Part shown: piece after piece, positions 35,417-45,962 of the stretch | Numbering within the stretch: position 1 is the stretch's first letter | Layout of the letters: the number at the start of each line of letters is the position of its first letter | Assembly: GCF_013114825.1 (NCBI RefSeq) | Contig: NZ_JAAVLX010000006.1 | Location: 248,001-312,000 of the forward strand | From: Bradyrhizobium australiense | GTDB taxonomy: Bacteria; Pseudomonadota; Alphaproteobacteria; Rhizobiales; Xanthobacteraceae | DNA: 64,000 nt | Direction: 5' to 3' | Program-made: the position numbers and the translations under genes | Notes under the pieces: model-generated | Seen by the model: only the letters and a program-made list of their open reading frames with translations | What the model was told of the DNA's origin: nothing | Databases searched by the model: none

Positions 35417-36616
35417 TCAGAACATCAGGCCTTCCTTGACCAGCACCCAGCGGCCGTTCTTGATCTGCTGGACCTGGGTGATGGTGTTGGCGAGATGGTC
35501 GGTCTTGGAGAACTTGGTCGGCGGCGAGTTGAAGATGTCCATGAACTTCTCGCCGGATTCCAGCGCGTCCATCATCTTCTGGCCGGTCAGGTCCTTGCCC
35601 GCCTTGTTAGCGTAGAACGCGAACGTCATCATGGCGTTGTAGCCGATGATCGCCTGGGTATTGGCATCCGTGCCGAACATCTTCTTGTAGTTGGCGAGCC
35701 AATCCTTGACCTTGCCCTTCGCCGTGTCCTCGTACGGGATTTCGAAACCGGACGCGGCGTAGAGGCCCTCGACCGCTTCCTTGCCGAGCGCCGGCACTTC
35801 CAGCACGTTGGTCGGCGTGGCGCCGAGGAAGGTGACGTCCCAGCCGAGCTTCTTGGCTTCGCCCATCGCGCCGATGGTCTCGCGGATCACCGTGCCGAGC
35901 ACGACCATATCGCAGCCGTCGGACTTCATCTTCGCGACCTGCGCGCTGAAATCGGAAGCGCCACGCTTGTAGCTCGTCACCGAAGCAGGCTGCAGCTTCA
36001 TCGCGGTGACCTGCTGCGTGAAGCCGTCAAGCACGTTCTTTCCGTACTCGTCGTCCTGATACATGATGCAGGGCTTCTTGAAATTCTTGGTCTCCAGCAT
36101 GTATTTGACGGCGGCGCGCGTGCTCTCGACGTAAGGCAGCAGGTTGTTGAACTTCAGCCTCTCCTGCGGCTTGGCCGGATCGAACTTGAAGGTGAATTCG
36201 GCCGCCGTCAGCGGGAAGAGCTGCAGGACGCCGGCGTCGAACAGGATGTCCTGCGCGGCGAGCACAGTGGGCGAGCCCATCGGGCCGACCATGGCGAAGA
36301 CCTTGTCGCGCTCGACCATCTTCTGCGACGCCAGCACGGCGCGCTTCGGATCGTAGCCGCTGTCCTCTAGGATCAGCTTGATCTTGCGGCCGTTGATGCC
36401 GCCGGCGGCATTGATCTCCTCCACCGCCATCTTCATGCCGTTGGAAACTGGCACGCCCCAAACCTTGATCGGACCGGACAGATCCTGATGGGTGCCGACG
36501 ACGATCTCGGTGGCCGAGATGCCTTGATCGGTAACCTTGGTCTGAGCTGCGGCCGGCAGTTGGGTCAGCGCAAGGGCGCTCACCGCAAGGGCCAGCACCT
36601 TGAACGATTTCGACAT
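35417..36616 (-). CDS. Branched-chain amino acid/amide/carboxylate-type ABC solute-binding protein (LivK-like)
   Basis: 399 residues with a strong GAGGAG before the ATG. Sec signal peptide VLALAVSALALTQLPAAAQ. The mature protein has the periplasmic-binding type I fold, with VGTHQDLSGP at the start and the INAAGGINGRKIKLILEDSGYDP block typical of the HAAT family. It lies downstream of the acyl-CoA ligase gene and the livHMGF cluster on the same strand. That neighbourhood suggests an aromatic or aliphatic carboxylate ligand rather than an amino acid, but this is an inference. Confidence 0.92.
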   Translation of the reverse strand: MSKSFKVLALAVSALALTQLPAAAQTKVTDQGISATEIVVGTHQDLSGPIKVWGVPVSNGMKMAVEEINAAGGINGRKIKLILEDSGYDPKRAVLASQKMVERDKVFAMVGPMGSPTVLAAQDILFDAGVLQLFPLTAAEFTFKFDPAKPQERLKFNNLLPYVESTRAAVKYMLETKNFKKPCIMYQDDEYGKNVLDGFTQQVTAMKLQPASVTSYKRGASDFSAQVAKMKSDGCDMVVLGTVIRETIGAMGEAKKLGWDVTFLGATPTNVLEVPALGKEAVEGLYAASGFEIPYEDTAKGKVKDWLANYKKMFGTDANTQAIIGYNAMMTFAFYANKAGKDLTGQKMMDALESGEKFMDIFNSPPTKFSKTDHLANTITQVQQIKNGRWVLVKEGLMF

Positions 36617-36708
36617 TGCAGTCTCCTCTTCCTTGGCCCGTGTTGCGCGAAGGGTGGGCCTTCTCGATCCTTCGCCGTTTTCAAATATTTTGGTCCCAAA
36701 ATATACGC

Positions 36709-38547
36709 CTAAGCCACCGCCTTCTCGCGATACATGGCCTCAATCTCGGCGGCGTAACGCTTGTTCACGAAACTGCGCTTCAGTTTCATGGTCGGCGTCA
36801 ACTCCTCGTCCTCCGGCGTGAGCTGGCGCTCGATCAGGTAAAACTTCTTGATGGTCTCGACGCGCGCGAAGTTGGCGTTGACGGCCTCGATCTCGCGCTG
36901 GATCAGGTCCTGGATCTGCTGCGCACGGCACAGGCTGGCGTAGTTGGTGAATGGGATATCGTGGTCCTGGGCGTATTTCTCGACATTCTCCTGGTCGATC
37001 ATAACGAGGCAGGTCAGATACGGCCGCTTGTCGCCGATCACCACGGCATCGGATACGTAAGGCGAGAACTTCAACTGGTTCTCGATCTCCGACGGCGTGA
37101 TGTTCTTGCCGCCCGACGTGATGATGATGTCCTTCATCCGGTCGGTGATCCTGACGAAGCCTTCATTGTCGATCGAGCCGACATCGCCGGTGTGCAGCCA
37201 TCCCTTGGCATCGATGGTCTCGGCGGTCTTTTCCGGCTGGTTCAGATAGCCCATGAACAGGAAATCGCCGCGGATCAGGATTTCGCCCTGCGGCGAGATC
37301 GCGACCTCCCCCCACGGCGCAGCCTTGCCGACCGAGCCGAGCTTGATGCGGTCGGGCGGCATGATGGTCGCGACGCCGCAATTCTCGGTCTGGCCGTAGA
37401 CCTCGCGCATGTCGAGGCCGAGCGCGAGATACCAGCGGATCAGATCCGGCGCGATCGGGGCCGCACCGGTAAAGGCCAGCCGGCAACGGTCGAGCCCAAG
37501 CATGCGGCGGATGTTGCGGAACACCAGCCAATAGGCGGCGCGGTTGGCGAGCCGCAAGAACAGCGGCGGCGTATCGCCCTGCAGCTTGTACTCGGTCATG
37601 CGGTTGCCGATCGCGAGCGCGTTGCGGTACATCCAGTTCTGGAACGTGGTCGCGTCCTTCAACGCAATCGTGATTCCGGAATAGAACTTTTCCCAGATTC
37701 TCGGCACCGCGAGGAAAGCGGTCGGCTGCACCTCGCGCAGATTGTCCGGCACCGTCTCAGGGCTCTCGGCGAAATTCATCACCGATCCCAGTGCCAGCGA
37801 GACGTAATAGCCGCCGATGCGCTCGGCGACGTGGCAGAGCGGCAGGAACACCAGCCGCTCCTCGGAATCGGTCGACGGAAACAGGTCGTTGGCGTGGCGC
37901 ATCTGATGCGTCACGCTGCGGTTGGAATGCATGGCGCCCTTGGGCGGGCCCGTGGTGCCCGAGGTATAGACCAGGATGGCGAGATCCTCTGCACGGCGGC
38001 TGCCGATCATCTCGTCCCACAGCGCCTCGTTGCCCTGCGCGTGGTTGCGCCCGAGCGCCATGAATTCGGCCAGCGACAGCACCATCGGGTCGCTGAAACC
38101 GTGGAGGCCTTCCATGTCGAACACGACGATCTTCTGCAGCGTCGGACACCGCGAACGGCAGGTCAGGATCTTGTCGAGTTGCTCCTCGTCCTCCGCGAAG
38201 ATCACTTTCGTCGAAGAATCGTTGATCAGATATTCGACCTGCGACGAGGAGTCGGTCGGATAGATGCCGGATGAAACGCCGCCGGCGCAGAGGATGCCCA
38301 TATCGGCGTAGACCCATTCCGGCACCGCATTGGCGATGATCGAGGCGACGTCGCCGGGTCGGAAGCCGGTGGCATGCAGGGCGAAGGCGATATCCTTCGA
38401 GATCTGCAGCCACTCGCGCCAGCTGGTCGGCTGCCAGATGCCGAACTTCTTTTCGCGGATCGCTGGCCGGTCACCGCGTGTTTCCACGGACAGCAAGAAG
38501 CTCCTCGCGATCGTGTCGGCGACCGTCAGCACTGCCGGTCTGGCCAT
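36709..38547 (-). CDS. Acyl-CoA ligase / long-chain AMP-dependent synthetase
   Basis: 612 residues from ATG 38547, with GGGAGGAAA upstream; the open frame extends 66 codons further but without domain sequence. The ATP-binding P-loop reads YTSGTTGPPKGAM, the A5 region YGQTENCG, and the hinge motif GWLHTGDVG. The C-terminal ITSGGKNITPSEIE matches FadD15/long-chain-type ligases. It activates a carboxylic acid to its CoA thioester using ATP in the cytoplasm. Its place between the LivF-like ATPase and the LivK-like binding protein suggests that it traps the imported acid. The exact acid is unknown. Confidence 0.93.
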   Translation of the reverse strand: MARPAVLTVADTIARSFLLSVETRGDRPAIREKKFGIWQPTSWREWLQISKDIAFALHATGFRPGDVASIIANAVPEWVYADMGILCAGGVSSGIYPTDSSSQVEYLINDSSTKVIFAEDEEQLDKILTCRSRCPTLQKIVVFDMEGLHGFSDPMVLSLAEFMALGRNHAQGNEALWDEMIGSRRAEDLAILVYTSGTTGPPKGAMHSNRSVTHQMRHANDLFPSTDSEERLVFLPLCHVAERIGGYYVSLALGSVMNFAESPETVPDNLREVQPTAFLAVPRIWEKFYSGITIALKDATTFQNWMYRNALAIGNRMTEYKLQGDTPPLFLRLANRAAYWLVFRNIRRMLGLDRCRLAFTGAAPIAPDLIRWYLALGLDMREVYGQTENCGVATIMPPDRIKLGSVGKAAPWGEVAISPQGEILIRGDFLFMGYLNQPEKTAETIDAKGWLHTGDVGSIDNEGFVRITDRMKDIIITSGGKNITPSEIENQLKFSPYVSDAVVIGDKRPYLTCLVMIDQENVEKYAQDHDIPFTNYASLCRAQQIQDLIQREIEAVNANFARVETIKKFYLIERQLTPEDEELTPTMKLKRSFVNKRYAAEIEAMYREKAVA

Positions 38548-38642
38548 GCTCTTTTCCTCCCAGTGTCGCCCGCTTCCGGTGCCGGTGTTTGAACCGGTCT
38601 TGCTTGTCGAAGCAGGGCTCGAATTTAGCTCTAACTCGTTCT

Positions 38643-38714
38643 TAACGCCACGCTTTTGACCGCGACGGTTAACGCCAGATCTTTTAGCGCCAAGTCTTCT
38701 AACGCCAGGTCTTC
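38643..38714. repeat. Short tandem repeat of the livF 3' end
   Basis: Three head-to-tail 15-bp units at 38670-38684, 38685-38699 and 38700-38714, plus a fourth copy at about 38643-38657, set off by 12 bases. Read on the minus strand, each unit gives Lys-x-Trp-Arg-stop in the LivF frame, so the stop codon region is backed up three times. Confidence 0.75.
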
Positions 38715-39478
38715 TTCTTTTTCCAGCGCCGCTCGCCGCGGGCACCTTCTTCCTTAGCGCCGAGATAGAATTCCTGAATGTCCTTTGAATTCATCAGCCG
38801 CTCGCAGCTGTCGTTCATCACGACCCGGCCGATTTCCAGCACGTAGCCGTAATGCGCGGTCTCCAGCGCTACCTTGGCGTTCTGCTCGACCAGGAGGATC
38901 GACATGCCCTGCTCCTCGTTGACGCGCTTGATAATGGTGAAGATCTCCTTCACCAGGATCGGCGACAGGCCGAGTGAGGGCTCGTCCAAAAGTAGCAGGG
39001 TGGGACGGTTCATCAGCGCCCGCCCGATCGCCAGCATCTGCTGCTCGCCGCCGGAAAGCTGCCCTGCCGGCTGGTTGATGCGTTCCTTCAGCCGCGGGAA
39101 ATAACCGTAGACGCGGTCGAGATCATCGGCGACGCCGTCGCGATCCTTGCGCGGATAGGCGCCCATCATCAGGTTCTCACGGACCGAGAGGAATGGAAAC
39201 ACCTCGCGTCCCTCCGGCACGTGGCTTAAGCCCAACCGCACGATCTTGTCAGCCTCCATGCGCTGGATCGGCTTGCCCAGAAAATCGATCGAACCCTTTT
39301 GCGGATCGAGAATGCCTGAGATGGTCTTGAGCACGGTGGTTTTGCCGGCGCCGTTGGCGCCGAGCAGGGTGACGATCTGGCCGCGCGGCACCTCCAGGCT
39401 GATTCCGCGGATGGCCATGATCGGCCCGTAATAGCTCTCGATGTTGCTGAGCTTGAGGATGATGTCGGAAGCGCTCAT
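38699..39478 (-). CDS. livF: ABC importer ATPase, LivF family
   Basis: 259 residues from ATG 39478. Walker A GANGAGKT, the LivF-type VPEGREVFPFLSVRENL, signature LSGGEQQMLAIGRAL, Walker B LLLDEPSLGL. The C-terminus has an unusual basic tail (RGERRWKKKKTWR) not needed for the fold. The stop lies in a 15-bp tandem repeat. It powers uptake with LivG and follows that gene by 10 bp. The gap of about 150 bp to the ligase gene is the largest in this operon. Confidence 0.93.
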   Translation of the reverse strand: MSASDIILKLSNIESYYGPIMAIRGISLEVPRGQIVTLLGANGAGKTTVLKTISGILDPQKGSIDFLGKPIQRMEADKIVRLGLSHVPEGREVFPFLSVRENLMMGAYPRKDRDGVADDLDRVYGYFPRLKERINQPAGQLSGGEQQMLAIGRALMNRPTLLLLDEPSLGLSPILVKEIFTIIKRVNEEQGMSILLVEQNAKVALETAHYGYVLEIGRVVMNDSCERLMNSKDIQEFYLGAKEEGARGERRWKKKKTWR

Positions 39479-39488
39479 GGCATCATCC

Positions 39489-40247
39489 TCATGCGCCGAG
39501 ATAGGCGGCGACGACGTCGGGATGGCGCTGCACCTCGGACGGCGATCCCATCGCCAGCACGCGGCCGTAGTTGAGCGCAATCACGCGGTCGGAGACGCGA
39601 TTGACCAGTGTCATGTCGTGTTCGACCATCAGCACGGTGATTCCGAGCTCGGTCCTCATGTCGCGGATCCAGAACGACATGTCCTCGGTCTCCTCGACAT
39701 TGAGCCCGGAGGACGGCTCGTCCAGCAGAATCAGCTTCGGCTCGGAGCACAGCGCGCGCGCCAGCTCGATCACCTTGCGGACGCCGTAAGGCAATCCCGA
39801 GATCAGCTTGTCACGATAGACTTCGAGATCGAGGAATTCGATCACCTGCTCGACGCGGCGGCGATGCATTTTTTCGCCGGCACGCACGCTCGGGAGGAAT
39901 AACAGCTCCTGCCAGAGCCGCGTTGTGGAGTGGCGGTGCCGGCCAACCAGCAGGTTGCTCAGCATGGTCGCATTCTCGAACAATTCGATATTCTGAAATG
40001 TGCGGGCGATGCCAAGGCCGGCGATGTCGTAGGCCGGCTGCTCGGTGATGTCCTGGTCCTCGAAATAGATTTTGCCCGAGGTCGGCGGGTAGATGCGCGA
40101 GATCAGGTTGAAGATTGAACTCTTGCCGGCGCCGTTCGGGCCGATGATCGAGAGGATCTCGCCCTTCTCGACCGCAAAGCTGACGGAATCGACCGCCTTC
40201 AAGCCGCCGAAGTGCAGAGAAAGATTTTCCGCGCGGAAATAGCTCAT
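39489..40247 (-). CDS. livG: ABC importer ATPase, LivG family
   Basis: 252 residues from ATG 40247, overlapping the LivM stop as ATGA. Walker A GPNGAGKSS, conserved GIARTFQNIELF (LivG hallmark), Walker B LILLDEPSSGL. The usual signature LSGGQ is replaced by LPYGVRK, as is common in LivG proteins (LSYGxQR type). It forms a heterodimer with LivF at the cytoplasmic face of LivHM. Confidence 0.93.
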   Translation of the reverse strand: MSYFRAENLSLHFGGLKAVDSVSFAVEKGEILSIIGPNGAGKSSIFNLISRIYPPTSGKIYFEDQDITEQPAYDIAGLGIARTFQNIELFENATMLSNLLVGRHRHSTTRLWQELLFLPSVRAGEKMHRRRVEQVIEFLDLEVYRDKLISGLPYGVRKVIELARALCSEPKLILLDEPSSGLNVEETEDMSFWIRDMRTELGITVLMVEHDMTLVNRVSDRVIALNYGRVLAMGSPSEVQRHPDVVAAYLGA

Positions 40248-41395
40248 CGGTTCCGCTCCGATTTCACGTAGATTTTCTGACGCTTGAAGGTGGCGCGCTT
40301 GTAGAGCGGGAAGAGCTGGAAGAAGAGCTTTATTTTCAGCCAACGCCCGTAGAGGCCGAGCGGCTCGAACAGCACGAACAGCACGATGATCACCCCGTAG
40401 ATCGCGCCCTTCAGGCCGTTGGCGGACGCAATGGCGGCGACATTGCCGTGAATTTTGCCCGCCGTGATGCTGTCGGCGCCGAAGGTTGCGGCGATGCCGG
40501 CGACGATGCCAGGCAGATCGTCCTTGAGATACGTCAGGAACGGATCGATCATGACCAGGAAGATCGCGCCCAGCACCGCACCGTGCAGGCTGAAGGTGCC
40601 GCCGATCAGGATCACGATGATGAACTCGATCGAGAGCTGCAGCGTGAACATTTCCGGCGAGATGAAGGAGAGCTTGTGCGCGAACAGCACGCCGGCGAGC
40701 CCTGTGATCGCCGCGCTGATCGCAAACGACTTCACCTTGTAGAGCGAAACGTTGACGCCCATGCTGCGCGCCGCAGTTTCGCTGTCGCGGATCGCGACGA
40801 AGGCGCGCCCCGTCGGCGAGCGCAGGAGATTGAGGGTGCCGACGATCGTGAGGACCAGGACGGCAAGACAGAGATAATAGAAGGTCGGGCCGTCGCGAGG
40901 CACGGCCTGCCCGAAAAGGCTCAGCGTCTTGACGCGCATGCCCTCATTGCCGTTGGTTACGGTTTCCCAGCGCGCCAGGATTTCCTCGACGATGAAGGCG
41001 AACGAAATCGTTGCAATGACGAGGTAGATGCCGGTCAGCCGCAGCGCCGGAAATCCGACCAGCGCACCGACCGCGCCGGTCAGCAGGCCAGCAGCCAGAA
41101 AGTAGACCGGAAAAGGAACATTGTATTGCTGCAGATAGGCCGCCGTGTAGGCGCCGATCGCCAGAAAGGCGGCGTGCCCGAGCGACGCCTGCCCCGTGAA
41201 GCCGGTGAGGATCATAAGCCCTACGCCCACGGTGGCATAGATGCAGACGAATACCAGTTGGCTGACCAGGTAGCTGGAAAGCACGAACGGTGCGATCAGA
41301 AGAAACGCCAGCAGGATTCCGTAGGAAACGACGTAGCCGCTGTGCGGAAACAGTTTGATGTCGTCTTCGTAATCCGTCTTGAAGAGAAAACGCAT
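40244..41395 (-). CDS. livM: ABC importer permease, LivM family
   Basis: 383 residues from ATG 41395; the open frame continues upstream through the livH region, but that part is out of frame with livH and non-coding. At least nine hydrophobic segments. The LivM signature GLMILTGFTGQASLGHAAFLA lies in the N-terminal third, and the coupling region IRDSETAARSMGVNVSLYKV in the middle. The tail from about 350 is basic (KRATFKRQKIYVKSERNR). Overlaps livH by one base and livG by four. Confidence 0.93.
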   Translation of the reverse strand: MRFLFKTDYEDDIKLFPHSGYVVSYGILLAFLLIAPFVLSSYLVSQLVFVCIYATVGVGLMILTGFTGQASLGHAAFLAIGAYTAAYLQQYNVPFPVYFLAAGLLTGAVGALVGFPALRLTGIYLVIATISFAFIVEEILARWETVTNGNEGMRVKTLSLFGQAVPRDGPTFYYLCLAVLVLTIVGTLNLLRSPTGRAFVAIRDSETAARSMGVNVSLYKVKSFAISAAITGLAGVLFAHKLSFISPEMFTLQLSIEFIIVILIGGTFSLHGAVLGAIFLVMIDPFLTYLKDDLPGIVAGIAATFGADSITAGKIHGNVAAIASANGLKGAIYGVIIVLFVLFEPLGLYGRWLKIKLFFQLFPLYKRATFKRQKIYVKSERNR

Positions 41396-42270
41396 TAGAC
41401 CTTCTTCCGCATGTGAACACCGAACAGGCCTTCGGGCTTGAGCAACAGCACGACCAGCAGCACGATGTAGGGCGCGACGTCCTTCCAGCCCTGCGGCAGG
41501 TAGAAGCCGGCCATGCTCTCGATCACGCCGATCAGCACGCCGCCGACCACGGCACCCGGAATCGAGCCAAAGCCGCCGAGCACGGCGGCAGGGAATGCTT
41601 TCAGGCCCAGCACTAGTCCGACATTGGAGTGAATGAAGGTGATCGGCGCCAGCAGCACGCCGGCGGCGGTGGCAACCGCGGCAGAGATCGCCCACACGAT
41701 CGACACCACACGCTTGACAGGAATGCCCATGTAGTAGGCAGCCAGCATGTTCTCGGAGCTGGCGCGCATTGCGGTGCCGAGCGTGGTGCGGTTGAAGAAC
41801 AGGTACAGCAGCGCGCAAAGGATGATGGTGGCTGCAATCACCGAGAGCTTGTCGTATGCCAGCACCAGCGACCCGATCCGCAGCACGCCCTGGCTGAACG
41901 GGGTCTCGATCTTGAAATCGTCGGTGCCCCAGATCATTCCGACCACGGAGCGCAGGAAATACCCAAGCCCGATCGTGGCCATGATGATGGAAAACTGCGG
42001 ATAGCCGAGAATCGGGCGCACGACGACGCGTTCGGCCAACATGCCGAACGCGGCCATGGCGATGACGGCGCCGGCAAATCCAAGCCAGTAATTGAGGCCG
42101 AGCATGCCGATGAACGTGAAGGCGAAGAATCCGCCCAGCATCATCAAATCGCCCTGGGCGAAATTGACGACCTCGGTTGCCTTGTAAACGAGCACAAATC
42201 CGAGTGCGATCAGGCCGTACACGCAGCCGAGCGCGATGCCACTCACCAGCTGCTGAACGAAGTCCAGCAT
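41395..42270 (-). CDS. livH: ABC importer permease, LivH family
   Basis: 291 residues from the second of two adjacent ATGs (42273 and 42270); GGAGGG ends only 2 bases before the first, so 42270 has the better spacing. Hydrophobic throughout, with GLIALGFVLVYKATEVVNFAQGD-type opening (LivH signature) and the coupling stretch MRASSENMLAAYYMGIPVKR. First gene of the importer operon, which runs livH-livM-livG-livF-ligase-livK. The 290 bp upstream, shared with a divergent ABC-2 operon, should carry the promoter. Confidence 0.93.
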   Translation of the reverse strand: MLDFVQQLVSGIALGCVYGLIALGFVLVYKATEVVNFAQGDLMMLGGFFAFTFIGMLGLNYWLGFAGAVIAMAAFGMLAERVVVRPILGYPQFSIIMATIGLGYFLRSVVGMIWGTDDFKIETPFSQGVLRIGSLVLAYDKLSVIAATIILCALLYLFFNRTTLGTAMRASSENMLAAYYMGIPVKRVVSIVWAISAAVATAAGVLLAPITFIHSNVGLVLGLKAFPAAVLGGFGSIPGAVVGGVLIGVIESMAGFYLPQGWKDVAPYIVLLVVLLLKPEGLFGVHMRKKV

Positions 42271-42559
42271 CATTTCCCTCCCCGATGCCGGGCGATTCTG
42301 TCGATCGCCTCTTTCGCATCTTGTGTCTACACGCTGCCGGGCATCCACGATGCCTGCAGCCGCATATGTCCCGCTGCATTGAGCCCAAAGCGCCGATCCC
42401 TGTCAACAAAGCGCTGCGTGCGGCGCCGTTAACAATTGCGGAGAAATGCCGCAGCCCCGGGAAGTTGCGGGGTTCGGCGCGATTTGGTTCACCAGATTCA
42501 CCGCGCCGAAAGTTCTTCGGTTCATGGTCCGCGACGACCAACTGGATCGTTCCGAAATC

Positions 42560-43308
<749 letters not shown>

Positions 43309-43312
<4 letters not shown>

Positions 43313-44832
43313 GTTCGGCCGCGGCGCTCACCTGGTTTGCCCGCCACGAAATCCGACTGGCCTGGCGCGAATGGCTAGCCATGATGACCGGCAGCCGTGG
43401 AAAACGAAAGCGCGCCATCATCGCCCTGGTCGTGTTCGCCGCCATCATGCATCTGCCGGCCTATGCCGTGATCGGCCGCTTCGCCGATCTGCAGGCTCCG
43501 CTCGGCAAGCCGGAGCTGATCGTCATCACGGCGACTATCTTCCTCGCCTGGGCCTTGATGCTGTCGCAGGCGATCGAATCCGTGACACGGGTGTTTTATG
43601 CCCGCGCCGACCTCGATCTTTTGATGTCGTCACCGGCCAACCTCGCCAACGTGTTCTCGGTGCGGATCGCAGCGATTGGGCTGTCCGTCAACGGGATGGC
43701 GCTCTTGCTGTCGACGCCCTTTGTCGACGTTCTCGTGATCGGCGGCGGCGCGCGTTGGCTCTCGGCGTTCGGCGTCGTCGTCGCCATCGGCCTTTCGGCC
43801 GCGGCCGTCGCAATCGCTATCACAGTGCTGCTGTTCACGCTGATCGGCCCGAGCCGCACCCGCCTTGTCGCGCAGATCGTGGCGGCCGTCATCGGTGCCG
43901 GTTTCGTCATCGCGCTCCAGGTCGCAGCCATCCTTTCTTACGGCACGTTATCTCGTTTCGCGGTATTGACCTCCGATGCCGCTTCAGCCTATGCGCCCGA
44001 TCTCGACAGTCCGCTGTGGTGGCCGGCGCGTGCGGCGATCGGCGATGGTATGGTGCTGTCGTGGCTCATGGCCGGCGGGCTCCTGCTGCTCGGCGCCGTA
44101 ATGGCGATCTTCTCGCCGCGATTTGCCAATACTGTCGTCCGCGTCGCCGCAACCACGCGGTCTATCCGTCGCGGGCCGCGCGCGACGGCATTTCGCGGCG
44201 GTTCGCGGCAATGGGCGCTGCGCACCAAGGAGTTCCTGCTGCTGCGGCGCGACCCGTGGCTGCTGTCGCAAAGCCTGATGCAACTGCTCTATCTGGTGCC
44301 GCCGGCCCTGATGCTGTGGCGAAGTTTTTCCGAAAGCTCTGATGCGATCGTGCTGATCACGCCTGTGGTTGTGATGGCGGCGGGCCAGCTTGCCGGCGGC
44401 CTCGCCTGGCTGACCATATCAGGAGAAGATGCCGCCGATCTGGTCGCGACCGCGCCGCTGCCGCCCTCGCGCGTGATCCGTGCCAAGATCGAAGTAGTGC
44501 TGATCTCAATCGGCGCCATCTTCGCGCCGCTGATCGCAGCGCTTGCGTTTGCCTCCGTGACGCAGGCGATCGTCACCGCGCTCGGCGTCATCATCGCGAC
44601 CGTCTCCGCCGCCGCGATCCAGCTCTGGTTCCGCGTGCAGGCTAAACGCAGCCAGTTCCGCCGCCGCCAGACCTCGTCGCGGCTGGCGACCTTCGCGGAA
44701 GCCTTCTGCTCGATCGGCTGGGCCGCGACGTCAGCCCTCGCCGTCACAATCCCCGTTGCCGCCATGATCAGCGGCGCGCTGACCGCCGGTATTCTGGCCG
44801 CTACGTGGAAGATCAGCCCGCGGCGGGATTGA
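43309..44832 (+). CDS. ABC-2-type exporter permease
   Basis: 507 residues with about ten hydrophobic segments in two groups (about 40-80, 140-240, 320-500), separated by a basic cytoplasmic loop (RRGPRATAFRGGSRQWALRT). It has the interface-helix character of large ABC-2 permeases and pairs with the ATPase encoded just upstream (ATGA overlap). Two-gene operon, divergent from livH. Substrate unknown. Confidence 0.82.
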
Positions 44833-44883
44833 TAGGTTGCTATCCACCGGTTTTCGGAACAGCTTCCTGCGGCCAAATTCGGT

Positions 44884-45822
44884 CTACGACTTGATTAATT
44901 CCATCACCGCCGCCGCAAACGCCTCCGGCGCTTCCTGCGGCAGATTGTGTCCGACGCGCGGCACCACGCGATGGACGCGGCGGCCGGTGAACTTCGACGC
45001 GCTGGCAGCGCCGTCGCTCGCGGGCGCAACGCCATCGCCTGCGCCGTCCAGGGTAATCGCTGATACGGTGATGGGAGGCAGCGCCGCCAGCCTGCGCTGG
45101 ATATCGGCATATTGCGGATCGCCTTCGGCCAGACCAAAGCGGTGGCGATAGCTGTGGATCACCACATCGACGTAATCGGGATTGTCGTGGGCACTCGCCG
45201 TCCGCTCGAAACAGCCATCGTCGAACGCCCAGTTCGGCGACCACTGCGTCCATAATATCCTGGCGATCTCCCGCCGGTTGGCGGCAAGACCGGCGCGGCC
45301 GCGCTCGAGCTGGAAATAATATTGGTACCACAGCGCCACCTCGCGTTCGGGACGCATCGGCGCCATGGCGTCGGCGATATCCTGGATCAGATAGGAATTG
45401 ACGCAGACGAGCCCGATACAGCGCTCCGGCCATAGCGCCGCGCCGACGCAGGCTGCGCGTCCACCCCAGTCGTAGCCCGCGAACACCGCGCGGCGGATGT
45501 CGAGCGCGTCCATCACGGCCATCATGTCGGTGCCGATCGCCGCCTGCTCGCCCGAGCGCGGAGTCGCCGCATCGCGAAACCGGGTCGGTCCGTAGCCGCG
45601 CAAATAGGGAATGATGACACGGCAGCCTTGGGCGGCCAGTTGCGGCGCGACGTCGACATAGGAATGAACGTCGTAGGGAAAACCATGCATCAGCATCACG
45701 GCGGCACCATCTGCCGGTCCCGCCTCGTAATAGGCGATGCTGAGCGGTCCGGCATCGACTTGCCGTAACGGTTCCAGCCGCTTCGATGACGGGGCACGCG
45801 CAGCGGGGGCATTTTCGGTCAA
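44884..45822 (-). CDS. Alpha/beta hydrolase, epoxide-hydrolase/haloalkane-dehalogenase-like
   Basis: 312 residues. The oxyanion motif HGFP is at 46-49, the nucleophile elbow is GYDWGG with Asp118, and the catalytic His is in VGHNLPQE near 293. An Asp rather than Ser nucleophile points to epoxide hydrolase or dehalogenase chemistry in the cytoplasm. The cap region contains several Trp/Tyr residues (WYQYYFQ) that could shape the pocket. Single gene, convergent with the ABC-2 permease gene. Confidence 0.87.
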   Translation of the reverse strand: MTENAPAARAPSSKRLEPLRQVDAGPLSIAYYEAGPADGAAVMLMHGFPYDVHSYVDVAPQLAAQGCRVIIPYLRGYGPTRFRDAATPRSGEQAAIGTDMMAVMDALDIRRAVFAGYDWGGRAACVGAALWPERCIGLVCVNSYLIQDIADAMAPMRPEREVALWYQYYFQLERGRAGLAANRREIARILWTQWSPNWAFDDGCFERTASAHDNPDYVDVVIHSYRHRFGLAEGDPQYADIQRRLAALPPITVSAITLDGAGDGVAPASDGAASASKFTGRRVHRVVPRVGHNLPQEAPEAFAAAVMELIKS

Positions 45823-45962
45823 GACGAACTCCCTGGTTCGATTTCACTATATGACAGGGCTGGCTGCCGATGAAGCGATTCCGGCGCAGAGCTGTGCGCG
45901 AATGTCATCATGACGGCTGCAAGATTCGGCGATACACTGTCGCGGCCAGCCTCGCCGCGAGA

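Noticed and set aside
36616-38274. 552-codon plus-strand frame opposite the acyl-CoA ligase
   Set aside because: The ligase motifs are complete on the minus strand; the plus frame is a mirror effect of codon bias.
42271-42541. LivM frame extended upstream to 42541
   Set aside because: That stretch overlaps livH in another frame and lacks membrane-domain sequence; ATG 41395 begins the LivM domain and couples to the livH stop.
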